From NCBI RefSeq assembly GCF_900764565.1, contig NZ_CAAFOM010000150.1, positions 1 through 22,955 of the forward strand: DNA of 22,955 bases, in the 5' to 3' direction. The position numbers and the translations under genes are program-made. This document shows, in pieces, positions 1-8,822 of the stretch. Positions within the stretch are counted from its first letter, which is position 1. Each line of letters starts with the position of its first letter. Source of the stretch: an uncultured Catenibacterium sp. GTDB taxonomy: Bacteria; Bacillota_I; Bacilli_A; Erysipelotrichales; Coprobacillaceae. Under the pieces are notes generated by a model. That model saw only the letters and a program-made list of their open reading frames with translations. It was not told the DNA's origin and did not search any database.

Positions 1-39
1 CATTTTACTGTGTTTTATTTCACTTAATATAAGGAAATT

Positions 40-67
40 AAAAGATCCCTTTATGGGACCTTCGTTA
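40..67 (-). terminator. Intrinsic terminator of the amidohydrolase gene
   Basis: On the minus strand, directly after the TAA of the amidohydrolase gene, an 8-bp stem (AAGGTCCC / GGGATCTT with one G-U pair) closes a 5-nt loop and is followed by a short T run. This is a standard Rho-independent terminator shape. Confidence 0.75.
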
Positions 68-1348
68 TTATAAGAACTTATCTAATTCAGTTTTTACCTG
101 TTCATTGATCTTATTAGTAGGATGATCAATTCTATTACCTCTCATGATCACAGATTCAATATGTCTTAATGCAAGTAAATCATCTAAAGGATTCTCTTTC
201 ATCACAATCATATCAGCTGACTTACCTACTTCAATAGAACCAGTCTCATCATCAATACCAGCCATTCTAGCTGCCTGTAATGTTGCACAATAGATTGCAT
301 ACTCATTGCTGACACCTACATACTTATGAAAATAATGTAGTTCTCTCCAGAAGTCATACTGTGTAATCCAAGGGCATCCTACATCATTACCTAATACAAT
401 AGGAATATCATTTTCTAATGCCTGTTTCGCACATTCAATAATACCATCAAATACGACGTTACCATTAAACTGTTCTACTTCTGATGCGTTAGTAATAGAA
501 CGGTCAAATAAAGCATATGGTAATGCAGGTGATAATGTAGTACATAAGAATGCATTGTTTTCTTTAAATAACTGTATCATATGATCATCAAGTTTAGCCC
601 CATGCTCAATAGAGTCTACACCATTCTCTAAAGCCACTCTTACACCATCCGATGATTCTACATGAGCAGCCACTTTGAAGCCTAATTCATGGGCTTTATC
701 ACAGACTGCTTTGACCATTTCAGGTGCCATCTTTAATTCACCAGGAACACCTTTAGCTTTTGCATCTAGAACACCACCTGTAATCATTAATTTAATTAAA
801 TCTACATTCTGTTCCTTTGCTTTACTTACCTGTAACAGGGCATCATCAATTGTTTCAGCCGCAATAGCCACACTTCCTGCCATATGACCATGAGGAACTG
901 AAATACCTTCATTAGCTGCTAAAATACGTGGTCCTCTCTTCTTACCACAATTGATTTCATCACGTACACGTGTATCAAAATCTCTAATACCACCTACTGT
1001 TCTAATAGTAGTGACACCACTGAGTAACTCCATTTCTGCAAATCCACGTACCATATTATTGGCAATAGCACGAGTAAGTGGATTACTCATTAAGAAGTTC
1101 ACTAGTTTTGCATTATCTCTCTGTTTCTTTTGTGGTTTCCCATTACCAGCTAAGTGTACATGCATATTAATAAGACCTGGCATGATATAGTTTCCCTTTA
1201 AATCCACTACATGATAACTATTTAAGTCAGCTTCTTCTTGTAAAACAATATTCTTGATTTTTCCCTGTTCTACAAGAATCGCATAACCTTCCTTAACCTG
1301 CATATCCTTAGTACCATCTATTATTTTTCCATTGATATAAGCATCCAT
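68..1348 (-). CDS. Metal-dependent amidohydrolase family protein
   Basis: This is a cytoplasmic hydrolase of the amidohydrolase superfamily (imidazolonepropionase / prolidase-like branch, about 426 aa). In such enzymes a TIM barrel binds one or two metal ions and activates water to cut amide or ester bonds. Visible hallmarks are the PGLINMHVHL segment (metal ligands His63 and His65), a candidate carbamylated Lys186 in DLIKLMITGG, His229 (AAHVES), His249 (SIEHG), the catalytic Asp322 (VLGNDVG), and the C-terminal GSIEVGKSADMIV strand that returns to the small beta-sandwich. I chose the ATG at 1348 because AGGGGTGA lies 8-9 nt upstream; the in-frame GTG at 1360 lies inside that ribosome binding site. 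The substrate cannot be read from the sequence. It follows the GH20 genes but is separated from them by a strong terminator, so it is probably its own unit. Confidence 0.88.
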   Translation of the reverse strand: MDAYINGKIIDGTKDMQVKEGYAILVEQGKIKNIVLQEEADLNSYHVVDLKGNYIMPGLINMHVHLAGNGKPQKKQRDNAKLVNFLMSNPLTRAIANNMVRGFAEMELLSGVTTIRTVGGIRDFDTRVRDEINCGKKRGPRILAANEGISVPHGHMAGSVAIAAETIDDALLQVSKAKEQNVDLIKLMITGGVLDAKAKGVPGELKMAPEMVKAVCDKAHELGFKVAAHVESSDGVRVALENGVDSIEHGAKLDDHMIQLFKENNAFLCTTLSPALPYALFDRSITNASEVEQFNGNVVFDGIIECAKQALENDIPIVLGNDVGCPWITQYDFWRELHYFHKYVGVSNEYAIYCATLQAARMAGIDDETGSIEVGKSADMIVMKENPLDDLLALRHIESVIMRGNRIDHPTNKINEQVKTELDKFL

Positions 1349-1428
1349 TATTATGCTCACCCCTCTCTTATATCTATGATATCATATTCACTTCACATTC
1401 TGACTTAGACATTTATCCTATTTTGACT

Positions 1429-1461
1429 AAAAAAGAAGAGATAGCATTACACTATCCCTTC
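1429..1461 (-). terminator. Intrinsic terminator after the GH20 pair
   Basis: On the minus strand a 10-bp stem (GAAGGGATAG / CTATCTCTTC, one G-U pair) with a 7-nt loop is followed by six Ts. It lies 18 nt after the stop codon of the downstream GH20 gene and should end the GH20 transcript. Confidence 0.85.
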
Positions 1462-1479
1462 CCTAAAAAAGATGAATCT

Positions 1480-4400
1480 TTAGTCTTTTTTCTTCTTTAC
1501 AGAAACATAACCAGCTAAAGATAAAGCCATAGCTGATACTAATCCAAATAATGAAGTTGGATCACCTGTCTTAACAGTATCATCCTTCTTATTTTCTGGT
1601 TTAGTAGCTGGTTTTTCTTCAGGTTTTGTTTCTGGCTTGATTTCAGGCTTAGTTTCAGGTTTTTCTGGTTCAGTTGGTTTTTCTGGTTCAATTACAACCT
1701 TTTCTTCTAAACCTTCTACTGCCTTAGTTAACTTAGCAACAACTTCATCAAGATCCTTCTGAGTTGCGTTTTCTACGTCAACAGCCTTAGCTTCTTCAAC
1801 AGCAGCCATTAAAGCAGCCCAAGAATCTGCAGTATATTTCTTTTCATCTAATTCTTTAATTTCAGCAAGTTTAGCATCTAATGCAGCTGTATCACCCTTA
1901 AGAACATCTAAGCCCTTAATAGCGTCTTCTAATTTCTTAGCAGCTTCATTAACTTCTTCCTGAGAAGCATCTTTGTTTTCTAATACAGCCTTAGCTTCTT
2001 CTAATGCCTTTGCAAATGCATCACGTGCTTTCTTAACAGCCTTATTTAAAGTATCTTCAGAGATAGCTTCGGCTTTAGTCACTGTTTCTTCTAGTTCAGC
2101 CTTATTCACCTTAGGTGCTACCTTTAAGTTCTTCATAGCTGTACGTAATGCGTTCATTACTTCTTCATTAGTTAAATCTTCTTTTGCATAAGCTTTCTGA
2201 GCTTCTACTAATGCATCTAAGAATGTATCAACAGAATCAGCAGTCTTATCAGTTAAATCCTGAGCATAAGCTTCTTTTAATAGATCCTTAAGTTCAGTAT
2301 TTTCAGCCACCTGTTCATAAGTGAACTGTACTTCTGCAATTTTATACCAGCTGTCGCTTGCTTCTTTCATTTCAAGTTTAACATACTTCACTGGCTGTTT
2401 ATCGAATGTGAATGTCTGTTCAAGATTATTCGCATCCATCTTTAAGTTACCTACTGTAGTCCAGTTTTCTTTATCTTCAGATACCATAATATCTGCATTC
2501 TTGATAATATCTGAACCTGGTCTTTCAGGAGCTGAAATCTTAATACCACTCATATTTACTTTATTTGCGAATGTAAATGTGATATGTTTACCGACTTTCT
2601 GTGCATCATTAAACCAAGCAAATGTTTCTCTATTACCATCAAACATCTTGTCATAGCTATACTTATCGCTTGGAGAAACACCTAATGACCAATAACCATC
2701 AGATGCCTGAACACTAGGAACATTTCCATCACGCTTCATTAAAGCATTTCTAGCAGCAACTAATTCATCATATGCAGTCTTCACTGCTTCATCAGTTACT
2801 TCTTCACCATAAAGAACCTTCTTACCATTCTTTACAGCTTCTAAATATTCAGCATAACCAGACACATAACCATTATCAGCCATTGGGTTTTCTACTTCTA
2901 CCCATAATGGATAATAAGCACGTTTAACAGCTTTCTTCTTAGCATTATTTAACTGAACAAGAACTGCATCTACATCCTGCTGTAATGCCTTCTTATCATC
3001 ATAAAGCTTCTGTGCTTCATCTAATGCAGCTTTGTATTCACTTAATGTTGCACCGATATAATCATTTTCATCTAAAGCATTATCTAAAGCAGCCTTTAAG
3101 TCAGTCTTATCTGTGTAGATTTCATAAGTGAAAGTGAAAGTATCACCCTTCTTACTATAAGTACCAGTTGCACTGTCTTTATCAGATACTAAACGATAAC
3201 CATAAATCTTTTCAGCAGTGAAGCTATATTCATCACCGATATTACCATAACGAGTCACTGGACTCTTGATTTCCTTACCATCTTTATCAACATAGTTGAT
3301 AGTGACTTTACCTAATGAATCAGCTGGTAAGATTGATCCAGAATCTGGTAAAGTAGAACCTTTTTCAAATGCTGCAACATGTCCAAGTTTAGCATAGTTC
3401 GCCTTGAACTGATCATGAGAAATGATGCTGTTAGAGCTTGTATTCCATGCCTTAGTTGCAAGTGCACGCATTTCATTTGCGATATCTTCTGTAATAGTAT
3501 CTTCATCACATACATCAGCCTTATCACACCAGATTGCTAGTGAAGCACCCTTGATAGATGGGTTATCATCTGCAATAGTGTTTGCCTGGAACTTACCAGG
3601 TGTCCACTGGTCGAAGATTAACTTATCAGAATTCAAGTTATCGAATGAATGCTGTTTACGTCCATCATCTGGCATAGATGGTCTTAATACATAATAGAAG
3701 AAACTTGCATTGACGTTATAGATTGTATCATGACCCTTATCTAAGAAAGTCTGAAGTTTCGCAATGCTGTAGTTCCAAGACATCTGGCTCCAGAAATCGA
3801 TACCGATGTACTTATGCATTTCAATCATCTGTTTATTCTGTCCCCAGGAATTTTCTCCATAATAGATACCATCGTTCCAGATACGTGGAGTAAATCCTTT
3901 TTCATGTACATGTTCTGCTAAGTCATTGATATATTTGGCAATAACATCTTTCCATGTTGCATTAGGATCAATATTTTCTCTTGCATAGTTATCTAGTACT
4001 TCTTTGTACTGAGTAGTGAAAGGTGCACGGTCGAATTCCATATATTCATCGCCACCAATATGGAAATCTGTACATCCTTTAAACAATTCCATGTATTCAT
4101 CATATAAGCTATAGATATACTTAATCGCTTCAGGATTAGTGACATCTAAACCTGATTTATAATTATTACCATATTTATCTTTCTGTCCATATTCTGGATG
4201 TGCTCTTAAAATCTGGTCAACATGACCTGGAGAGTCAAATGATGGAATAACTTTAACACCATATTTCTTTGCTTCTGCAAGAATTTCTCTTACATCAGCT
4301 TTAGTTAAATGTTCTTCAGATACGATTGATGGATCTGTTTCACATTCAATACGGAAACCTAAGTTTTCTGAGAAATGCATCTGGATAGCATTCATCTTGA

Positions 4401-5067
4401 AGTAAGACATTTCTCTAATCTGTCTGATGAACCAGTCTTTAGAAATGTACTTACGAGCCATATCTACATGGATACGACGTTCAGCAACGTTAGGATAGTC
4501 AACGATTTCACCATAAGCTAAAGTGCTATTATTCGCAATTGTAAGCTGTTCAATAGTACGTAAACCATATAAAACAGCTGTTTCACTTGCACCAGTTAAA
4601 TGGATACCAGTGTCATCGATTGTAATCTTATAAGCTTCTTTGCTTGTAGTCTTATCAGTGATTTCTGATACAGGCTTGATATCGATAGTGATATCAGTTG
4701 GTGCACCATCCTGATTATAAAGCATAGCCTGAGCATCTGCAGAGATGATCTGCTTAGCCATAAATTCAGAGTTAACTAATTTAACGATTTCAGCAAGTCT
4801 ATTATTCTTTAAGTTGGCTTCATTCGCAACAATAACGAATTTAGAATCCTTAGTCATTACCCAAGTCTTATCAGAAGCATCTTTAGTATATGACTGTAGG
4901 ATTGGTGTAGTTGCAGCAACTAACTGTTCATTAGTCATTGTTCTTTCAGTAATTGCAGGCGTACCATTATATGCCTGGGCAACGATAGCGCCACTTGAAA
5001 GAGTCATAGAAGAAACGAGCATAACGCTCATTAATATACGTTTCATATTATTTTTATTCATTTTCAT
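1480..5067 (-). CDS. Cell-wall-anchored GH20 beta-N-acetylhexosaminidase-type glycosidase (paralogue 1)
   Basis: This is a secreted glycoside hydrolase of family 20, 1195 aa, expected to release terminal HexNAc or a HexNAc-containing disaccharide (lacto-N-biosidase-like) from host or dietary glycans at the cell surface. Domain order: signal peptide 1-33; GH20 N-terminal domain about 60-185; TIM barrel about 190-545 with the catalytic Asp340-Glu341 pair in HIGGDE; a MucBP-like repeat about 585-650; a helical FIVAR-like segment about 655-775; an F5/8-type C (CBM32-like) domain about 785-920; three more FIVAR-type helical repeats about 925-1122; a Pro/Glu/Lys-rich wall spacer 1127-1160; sorting motif VKTGD 1165-1169; a membrane helix; and a KKKKD tail. 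The motif deviates from LPXTG. The start may instead be Met3 (5061), which has better spacing from TAGGGA. It lies 49 nt after paralogue 2, so it is probably co-transcribed. The substrate is inferred only from the family. Confidence 0.92.
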   Translation of the reverse strand: MKMNKNNMKRILMSVMLVSSMTLSSGAIVAQAYNGTPAITERTMTNEQLVAATTPILQSYTKDASDKTWVMTKDSKFVIVANEANLKNNRLAEIVKLVNSEFMAKQIISADAQAMLYNQDGAPTDITIDIKPVSEITDKTTSKEAYKITIDDTGIHLTGASETAVLYGLRTIEQLTIANNSTLAYGEIVDYPNVAERRIHVDMARKYISKDWFIRQIREMSYFKMNAIQMHFSENLGFRIECETDPSIVSEEHLTKADVREILAEAKKYGVKVIPSFDSPGHVDQILRAHPEYGQKDKYGNNYKSGLDVTNPEAIKYIYSLYDEYMELFKGCTDFHIGGDEYMEFDRAPFTTQYKEVLDNYARENIDPNATWKDVIAKYINDLAEHVHEKGFTPRIWNDGIYYGENSWGQNKQMIEMHKYIGIDFWSQMSWNYSIAKLQTFLDKGHDTIYNVNASFFYYVLRPSMPDDGRKQHSFDNLNSDKLIFDQWTPGKFQANTIADDNPSIKGASLAIWCDKADVCDEDTITEDIANEMRALATKAWNTSSNSIISHDQFKANYAKLGHVAAFEKGSTLPDSGSILPADSLGKVTINYVDKDGKEIKSPVTRYGNIGDEYSFTAEKIYGYRLVSDKDSATGTYSKKGDTFTFTYEIYTDKTDLKAALDNALDENDYIGATLSEYKAALDEAQKLYDDKKALQQDVDAVLVQLNNAKKKAVKRAYYPLWVEVENPMADNGYVSGYAEYLEAVKNGKKVLYGEEVTDEAVKTAYDELVAARNALMKRDGNVPSVQASDGYWSLGVSPSDKYSYDKMFDGNRETFAWFNDAQKVGKHITFTFANKVNMSGIKISAPERPGSDIIKNADIMVSEDKENWTTVGNLKMDANNLEQTFTFDKQPVKYVKLEMKEASDSWYKIAEVQFTYEQVAENTELKDLLKEAYAQDLTDKTADSVDTFLDALVEAQKAYAKEDLTNEEVMNALRTAMKNLKVAPKVNKAELEETVTKAEAISEDTLNKAVKKARDAFAKALEEAKAVLENKDASQEEVNEAAKKLEDAIKGLDVLKGDTAALDAKLAEIKELDEKKYTADSWAALMAAVEEAKAVDVENATQKDLDEVVAKLTKAVEGLEEKVVIEPEKPTEPEKPETKPEIKPETKPEEKPATKPENKKDDTVKTGDPTSLFGLVSAMALSLAGYVSVKKKKD

Positions 5068-5082
5068 TTTTCCCTATCAAGT

Positions 5083-5106
5083 AAGAGGCAGGCTAAGCTG
5101 CCTCTT
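5083..5106 (-). other. Intergenic hairpin between the two GH20 genes
   Basis: A perfect 9-bp stem (AAGAGGCAG / CTGCCTCTT) with a 6-nt loop fills most of the 49-nt gap between the two GH20 reading frames. No T tract follows, so it does not look like a full terminator. It could be an mRNA processing or stabilising element that sets the ratio of the two products, or a weak terminator. Confidence 0.6.
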
Positions 5107-5116
5107 CTTTAATTTA

Positions 5117-8100
5117 TTATGCTTTTTTTCTCTTTAATGAGATATAAACAATAGCTGATACAGCCATGAGAGCGAACACACCAGCAATCATAGTAGAATC
5201 ACCTGTCTTAACAGTGTCATCCTTCTTATCTTCTGGTTTAATAGTTGGCTTTTCAGCAGGTTTTTCTGTTGGCTTTTCAGTAGGTTTTTCAGATGGTTTT
5301 TCTGGATCAGTTGGTTTTTCTGGTTCAATAACAACCTTTTCTTCTAATGCATCTACTGCTTTATTTAACTTAGCTACAGCTTCATCAATTTCTTTCTGAG
5401 TTGCATTGTCTAAGTCAATAGCCTTTACTTCTTCAACTACAGCCATTAATGCTGCCCAAGATTCAGCAGTATATTTGCTTTCATCTTTCTTACTAACAGC
5501 TTCAAGAGCTGCATTTAAAGCTTCTGGATTACCTCTAAGAACCTTCAATCCATCTAATGCATCATTTAATGCCTTAGCAGCTTCATTGACTTCTTCCTGA
5601 GAAGCATCTTTAGCAAGAACTGCCTTCGCATTCTCTAATGCTTTGTTGAATACTTCAACGTTCTTCTTAATTGCTTTATTTACTTCTTCTTCAGTTAAAG
5701 CATCAGCCTTACCAATTGCTTCAACAAGAGCATCTGTATTGATGACAGGCGCATCAACTAAGCCTTCGATAGCCTTCTTTAAGCGGTTAATAACAGCTTC
5801 ATTCTTGATATCTTCAGCAACTAATGCTTTCTGAGCTTCAATAAGTGCTTCTAAGAATTCATCTCTAGATGCAATTGTCTTGCCTTCTAAATCTTCTTCC
5901 TTAGCTTTTTCAATTAAATCTTTTAATGTAGTATCTTCACCAATTGCTTCTAATACGAACTCAACTTCAGAAATCTGATACCAAGCACCGTATCCTGAAT
6001 TGAGATAAATTCTGACATACTTAACTTCCTGAGCATCAAAGTCAAATCTCTTTTCTAATGGATCTGTTTCCTTTAATGTTCCTACTGTTGTCCAGTTTAC
6101 CTTATCAGCAGAAATCTGAACTTCAGCATCACGTAAAATATCACCCTGGTCTGCCTGTACAACATTCACACCAGATAATTTTACTTTACCTGGGAATGTG
6201 AATAATACTTCATCACCAGCTGTCTGGTCAGCACCAAACCAACACTTAGAATTACGGTTACCGTCAATCATGTTGTTGTATGAGTACCAGCTATAGTATC
6301 CCTTAGTTGCAGAAATAGTAGGCTTATCTGCAGCTTTCTTAATTAATGCTTTCTTAGCATTCATGATGTTGTTATAAGCAGCTTCAGCTGTTTCAACATC
6401 TAAGTTTTCATCTTTAAGAGTGTTCTTTCCGTTATTAACGGCATTCATATAAGCCTGATATCCAGATGCATAAGCCGCATCACTTACTGGATAATAAGCT
6501 TCTACATATAACTTATAAAATTGAGCCTTTATAGCTTTTTCTTTTGCAGTACGAAGTGCAGCTAATGTTTCATCAACTTTCTTCTGTCCTGCTGCAGGAT
6601 CTTCTTTAACGTCTTTCGCAACGTCTAGAGCTTCTTTATATTCCTTCACTGTTTCAGGAATATAATCTTTAATCACTAATGCATTATTCACTTCTTTGTT
6701 TAATGCTTCCTTATCAGTATATGTCTTATAAGTTAAAGTGATTGTTTTGTTTTCTTTATATGTACCAGTTAATGATTCACTTGCCTTTTCAAACTTATAA
6801 CCATAAAGTTCCTTAGGTTCAATAGTGTATTCATTGTCCTTTAATCCATATAAAGTTTCTGTAGGTTCAATTGTCTGTCCAAATTCATTCTTATATTCAA
6901 TTGTAAGTGCAACAGACTGACCTTCATAAAGAACCTGACCTGGTTCTGGTAGGACGCTCTTATAACCAGGAACGCGTCCAATCTTATCAAATGCCTTCTT
7001 TACATCAGCATATTCAGGCATTGAATCTGATGTGTTCCACATCTTATAAGCAGTTGCACGAGTTCTATAGAAGATGTTATTGGCCACTGAATCCTGTGTC
7101 ATATAACCTGGAACGTCACACCAAACTGCATAAGAACCACCTTTAATAAAGTTTGCATAAGGTTTCTTATAAGTCTGTGGAATACCACCCTGTAATGTTG
7201 AGAACTTACCTGGGTTCCATTCTCTATAAATTCTATCTCCTTCAGGACATGCATTCTGTAACCACCAAGAAGATAATACATAATACATGTAAATATCTGA
7301 GAAGTTAACAACTTTGTTACCGTTCTGTACAAACTTTTCAATGCTTGCACAGTTCTGTGGAGCTGCCCAATAACAGATTTCAATATCTGGATCTAACTTA
7401 TATCCAGTATAGTTTCCATACATCACACCATCGTTCCAAGTTCTAGGAGTCATACCCTTTGACTTAGCGATTGCAGATACTTCATTGAAGTATTCCATAA
7501 TCTGTACATACTGTTCATTAGAGAAGTTAGAGAATTTTTCTAAGAATTCATCTCCACCAATGTTGAATCTCTTACATCCAGCTTCTGAAAAGAAATCGAT
7601 AAATTCAGTCATTAAATCGATTAAGAAGCCGCGTGCTTCATCATTTGTAAAGATATTGAAGCACTGTGCTCTTCTACCATCAGTTGGGAATAAGCTTGCA
7701 CAGCTATAATCAGATGGTAAATATCTTAGAACTGCACCAAGGTGACCTGGAGAGTCTAAAGATGGGATGACTTCGATATGATATTCGTTAGCAACCTGAA
7801 TAATTTCTAACATATCCTGTTTAGTTAGATACTGGTTGTTTACATACTGGAAGCCATCAATTGCTTCTAGAGTATCACTCTGTAATCTGAAACCTTCATT
7901 TTCAGAGAAATGAAGCTGAATTGAATTGTATTTCTGCCAAGATAAATCTTTAATTAATGAAATGATCCAATCTTTTGTGAAGAACTTTCTTGCACAGTCC
8001 AAATGGAATGAACGGTCTTCAACATCAGAATAGTCAACAATGTTTCCTTTAGTAACAACATTGTCACCTTCAATTAACATCTGGATGACAGATGTTAAAC

Positions 8101-8530
8101 CATAATAGATTCCTGTTTCATTTTCTGCAGAAATAGTAATATTATTCTTAATATCTACTGCATAAGCATCATTTTTACCAGTTAAATCTGGATTAGTTCC
8201 CATTTTTACAATGATGTCATTGTCTGCAGCATTTTCTAATGTACCAAAAACAATCTGCGGTGCTTCTGATAAAACACCTTTGTCTAACAACTGCGAACTT
8301 GCACGTTTCAAATCACGTAATAACACTTCATTATTAAGTGTCTTTTCATTTGAAACCACAAGTAGACGGCTTTTCTTTGGCAATGTAAATGTGTCTGAAT
8401 CCTTTGTGTAACTCTGTACATTTGGATAAATCACATTAGGTGCCGCAAAAGCTGGTGCAGCTGCAGAAGCAACTCCCGATAGCGCAATAATTGCAGCTAA
8501 GCCTACTTCAACAATTTTTTTCCCTTTCAT
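5117..8530 (-). CDS. Cell-wall-anchored GH20 beta-N-acetylhexosaminidase-type glycosidase (paralogue 2)
   Basis: This is a second secreted GH20 enzyme, 1137 aa, with the same architecture as its neighbour: signal peptide ending near AFAA (about residue 30); GH20 N-terminal domain; catalytic barrel about 170-530 with the Asp327-Glu328 pair in FNIGGDE (Asn where the paralogue has His); a MucBP-like repeat; a FIVAR-like segment; an F5/8-type C domain; further FIVAR-like helical repeats; a Pro/Lys/Glu spacer; VKTGD about 1107-1111; a hydrophobic helix; and an RKKA tail. The ATG at 8530 is chosen because AGAGGTG precedes it at proper spacing and a signal peptide starts there; an upstream in-frame extension to 8602 would run through leader RNA. 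It is the first gene of the pair and lies behind a cre / promoter / RAT / terminator leader, so it is probably sugar-induced and catabolite-controlled. The substrate specificities of the two paralogues may differ, but this cannot be read here. Confidence 0.92.
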   Translation of the reverse strand: MKGKKIVEVGLAAIIALSGVASAAAPAFAAPNVIYPNVQSYTKDSDTFTLPKKSRLLVVSNEKTLNNEVLLRDLKRASSQLLDKGVLSEAPQIVFGTLENAADNDIIVKMGTNPDLTGKNDAYAVDIKNNITISAENETGIYYGLTSVIQMLIEGDNVVTKGNIVDYSDVEDRSFHLDCARKFFTKDWIISLIKDLSWQKYNSIQLHFSENEGFRLQSDTLEAIDGFQYVNNQYLTKQDMLEIIQVANEYHIEVIPSLDSPGHLGAVLRYLPSDYSCASLFPTDGRRAQCFNIFTNDEARGFLIDLMTEFIDFFSEAGCKRFNIGGDEFLEKFSNFSNEQYVQIMEYFNEVSAIAKSKGMTPRTWNDGVMYGNYTGYKLDPDIEICYWAAPQNCASIEKFVQNGNKVVNFSDIYMYYVLSSWWLQNACPEGDRIYREWNPGKFSTLQGGIPQTYKKPYANFIKGGSYAVWCDVPGYMTQDSVANNIFYRTRATAYKMWNTSDSMPEYADVKKAFDKIGRVPGYKSVLPEPGQVLYEGQSVALTIEYKNEFGQTIEPTETLYGLKDNEYTIEPKELYGYKFEKASESLTGTYKENKTITLTYKTYTDKEALNKEVNNALVIKDYIPETVKEYKEALDVAKDVKEDPAAGQKKVDETLAALRTAKEKAIKAQFYKLYVEAYYPVSDAAYASGYQAYMNAVNNGKNTLKDENLDVETAEAAYNNIMNAKKALIKKAADKPTISATKGYYSWYSYNNMIDGNRNSKCWFGADQTAGDEVLFTFPGKVKLSGVNVVQADQGDILRDAEVQISADKVNWTTVGTLKETDPLEKRFDFDAQEVKYVRIYLNSGYGAWYQISEVEFVLEAIGEDTTLKDLIEKAKEEDLEGKTIASRDEFLEALIEAQKALVAEDIKNEAVINRLKKAIEGLVDAPVINTDALVEAIGKADALTEEEVNKAIKKNVEVFNKALENAKAVLAKDASQEEVNEAAKALNDALDGLKVLRGNPEALNAALEAVSKKDESKYTAESWAALMAVVEEVKAIDLDNATQKEIDEAVAKLNKAVDALEEKVVIEPEKPTDPEKPSEKPTEKPTEKPAEKPTIKPEDKKDDTVKTGDSTMIAGVFALMAVSAIVYISLKRKKA

Positions 8531-8600
8531 GATTTCACCTCTTTCTTTGTTGATAAGACTAAAGATTTCACCTCCACTCTTAAATTTGATAGATTGAAAC

Positions 8601-8652
8601 AAAAAAAGACCGCATTCACGGTACCCTAAAAAGGGCGTGTGAATGACGGTCT
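8601..8652 (-). terminator. Leader terminator (attenuator) of the GH20 operon
   Basis: On the minus strand a long hairpin (outer arms AGACCG / CGGTCT, then ATTCAC / GTGAAT, and an inner CCCT / AGGG) is followed by seven Ts. It sits inside the GH20 leader, about 25 nt after the predicted transcription start and 70 nt before the ATG. Its 5' arm shares bases with the RAT element, so the two structures exclude each other. It could also stop readthrough from rlaP. Confidence 0.9.
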
Positions 8653-8674
8653 TGCCTACTTAAAGTAACAATCC
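8648..8674 (-). promoter_or_regulatory. Ribonucleic antiterminator (RAT) for a BglG/LicT-family protein
   Basis: On the minus strand this 27-nt element begins GGATTGTTACT and ends AGGCAAGACC, which are the two conserved halves of the RAT sites of bgl, lic and sac operons as I recall them. The centre (TACTT, one T, then AAGTA) can pair. Its last five bases are the first bases of the terminator stem. By analogy with the known family, a dimeric, PTS-controlled antiterminator binding here would stop the terminator from forming. No such regulator gene is in the window. Confidence 0.88.
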
Positions 8675-8683
8675 TTCGACATC

Positions 8684-8713
8684 AGTATACATGACCCGAT
8701 ATGAATAAGTCAA
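8684..8713 (-). promoter_or_regulatory. Sigma-A promoter of the GH20 operon
   Basis: On the minus strand, TTGACT (8713-8708) and TATACT (8689-8684) are separated by 18 bp. Transcription would start near 8677, just upstream of the RAT. Confidence 0.78.
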
Positions 8714-8714
8714 C

Positions 8715-8728
8715 AGCAAACGCTTACA
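8715..8728 (-). promoter_or_regulatory. CcpA catabolite-responsive element (cre)
   Basis: The minus-strand 14-mer TGTAAGCGTTTGCT matches the cre consensus TGWAARCGYTWNCW at every position. It ends 1 bp before the -35 hexamer, centred about 45 bp upstream of the predicted start. This position could block polymerase or, less likely, activate it. The rest of the 292-bp gap 8531-8822 shows no gene. Confidence 0.8.
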
Positions 8729-8822
8729 AATTGTAACAATATTACATTTGTGTTCTTTTCATTATATGATTTATGTAAAGCGAATTTATATTGATATATA
8801 GTCACTTTTTTAATGAATGTTT

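Noticed and set aside
1973..7709. Many 60-130-aa reading frames inside the GH20 genes
   Set aside because: They arise from low-complexity Ala/Glu/Lys-rich helical repeats on the opposite strand or other frame and lack ribosome binding sites.
8531..8602. N-terminal extension of GH20 paralogue 2 upstream of 8530
   Set aside because: It would translate leader RNA, places residues before a signal peptide, and the ATG at 8530 has its own good ribosome binding site.
8601..8652. Simple terminator of rlaP only
   Set aside because: It lies after a good promoter and overlaps a RAT element, so its main role is more likely attenuation of the GH20 leader, though it may also stop readthrough.
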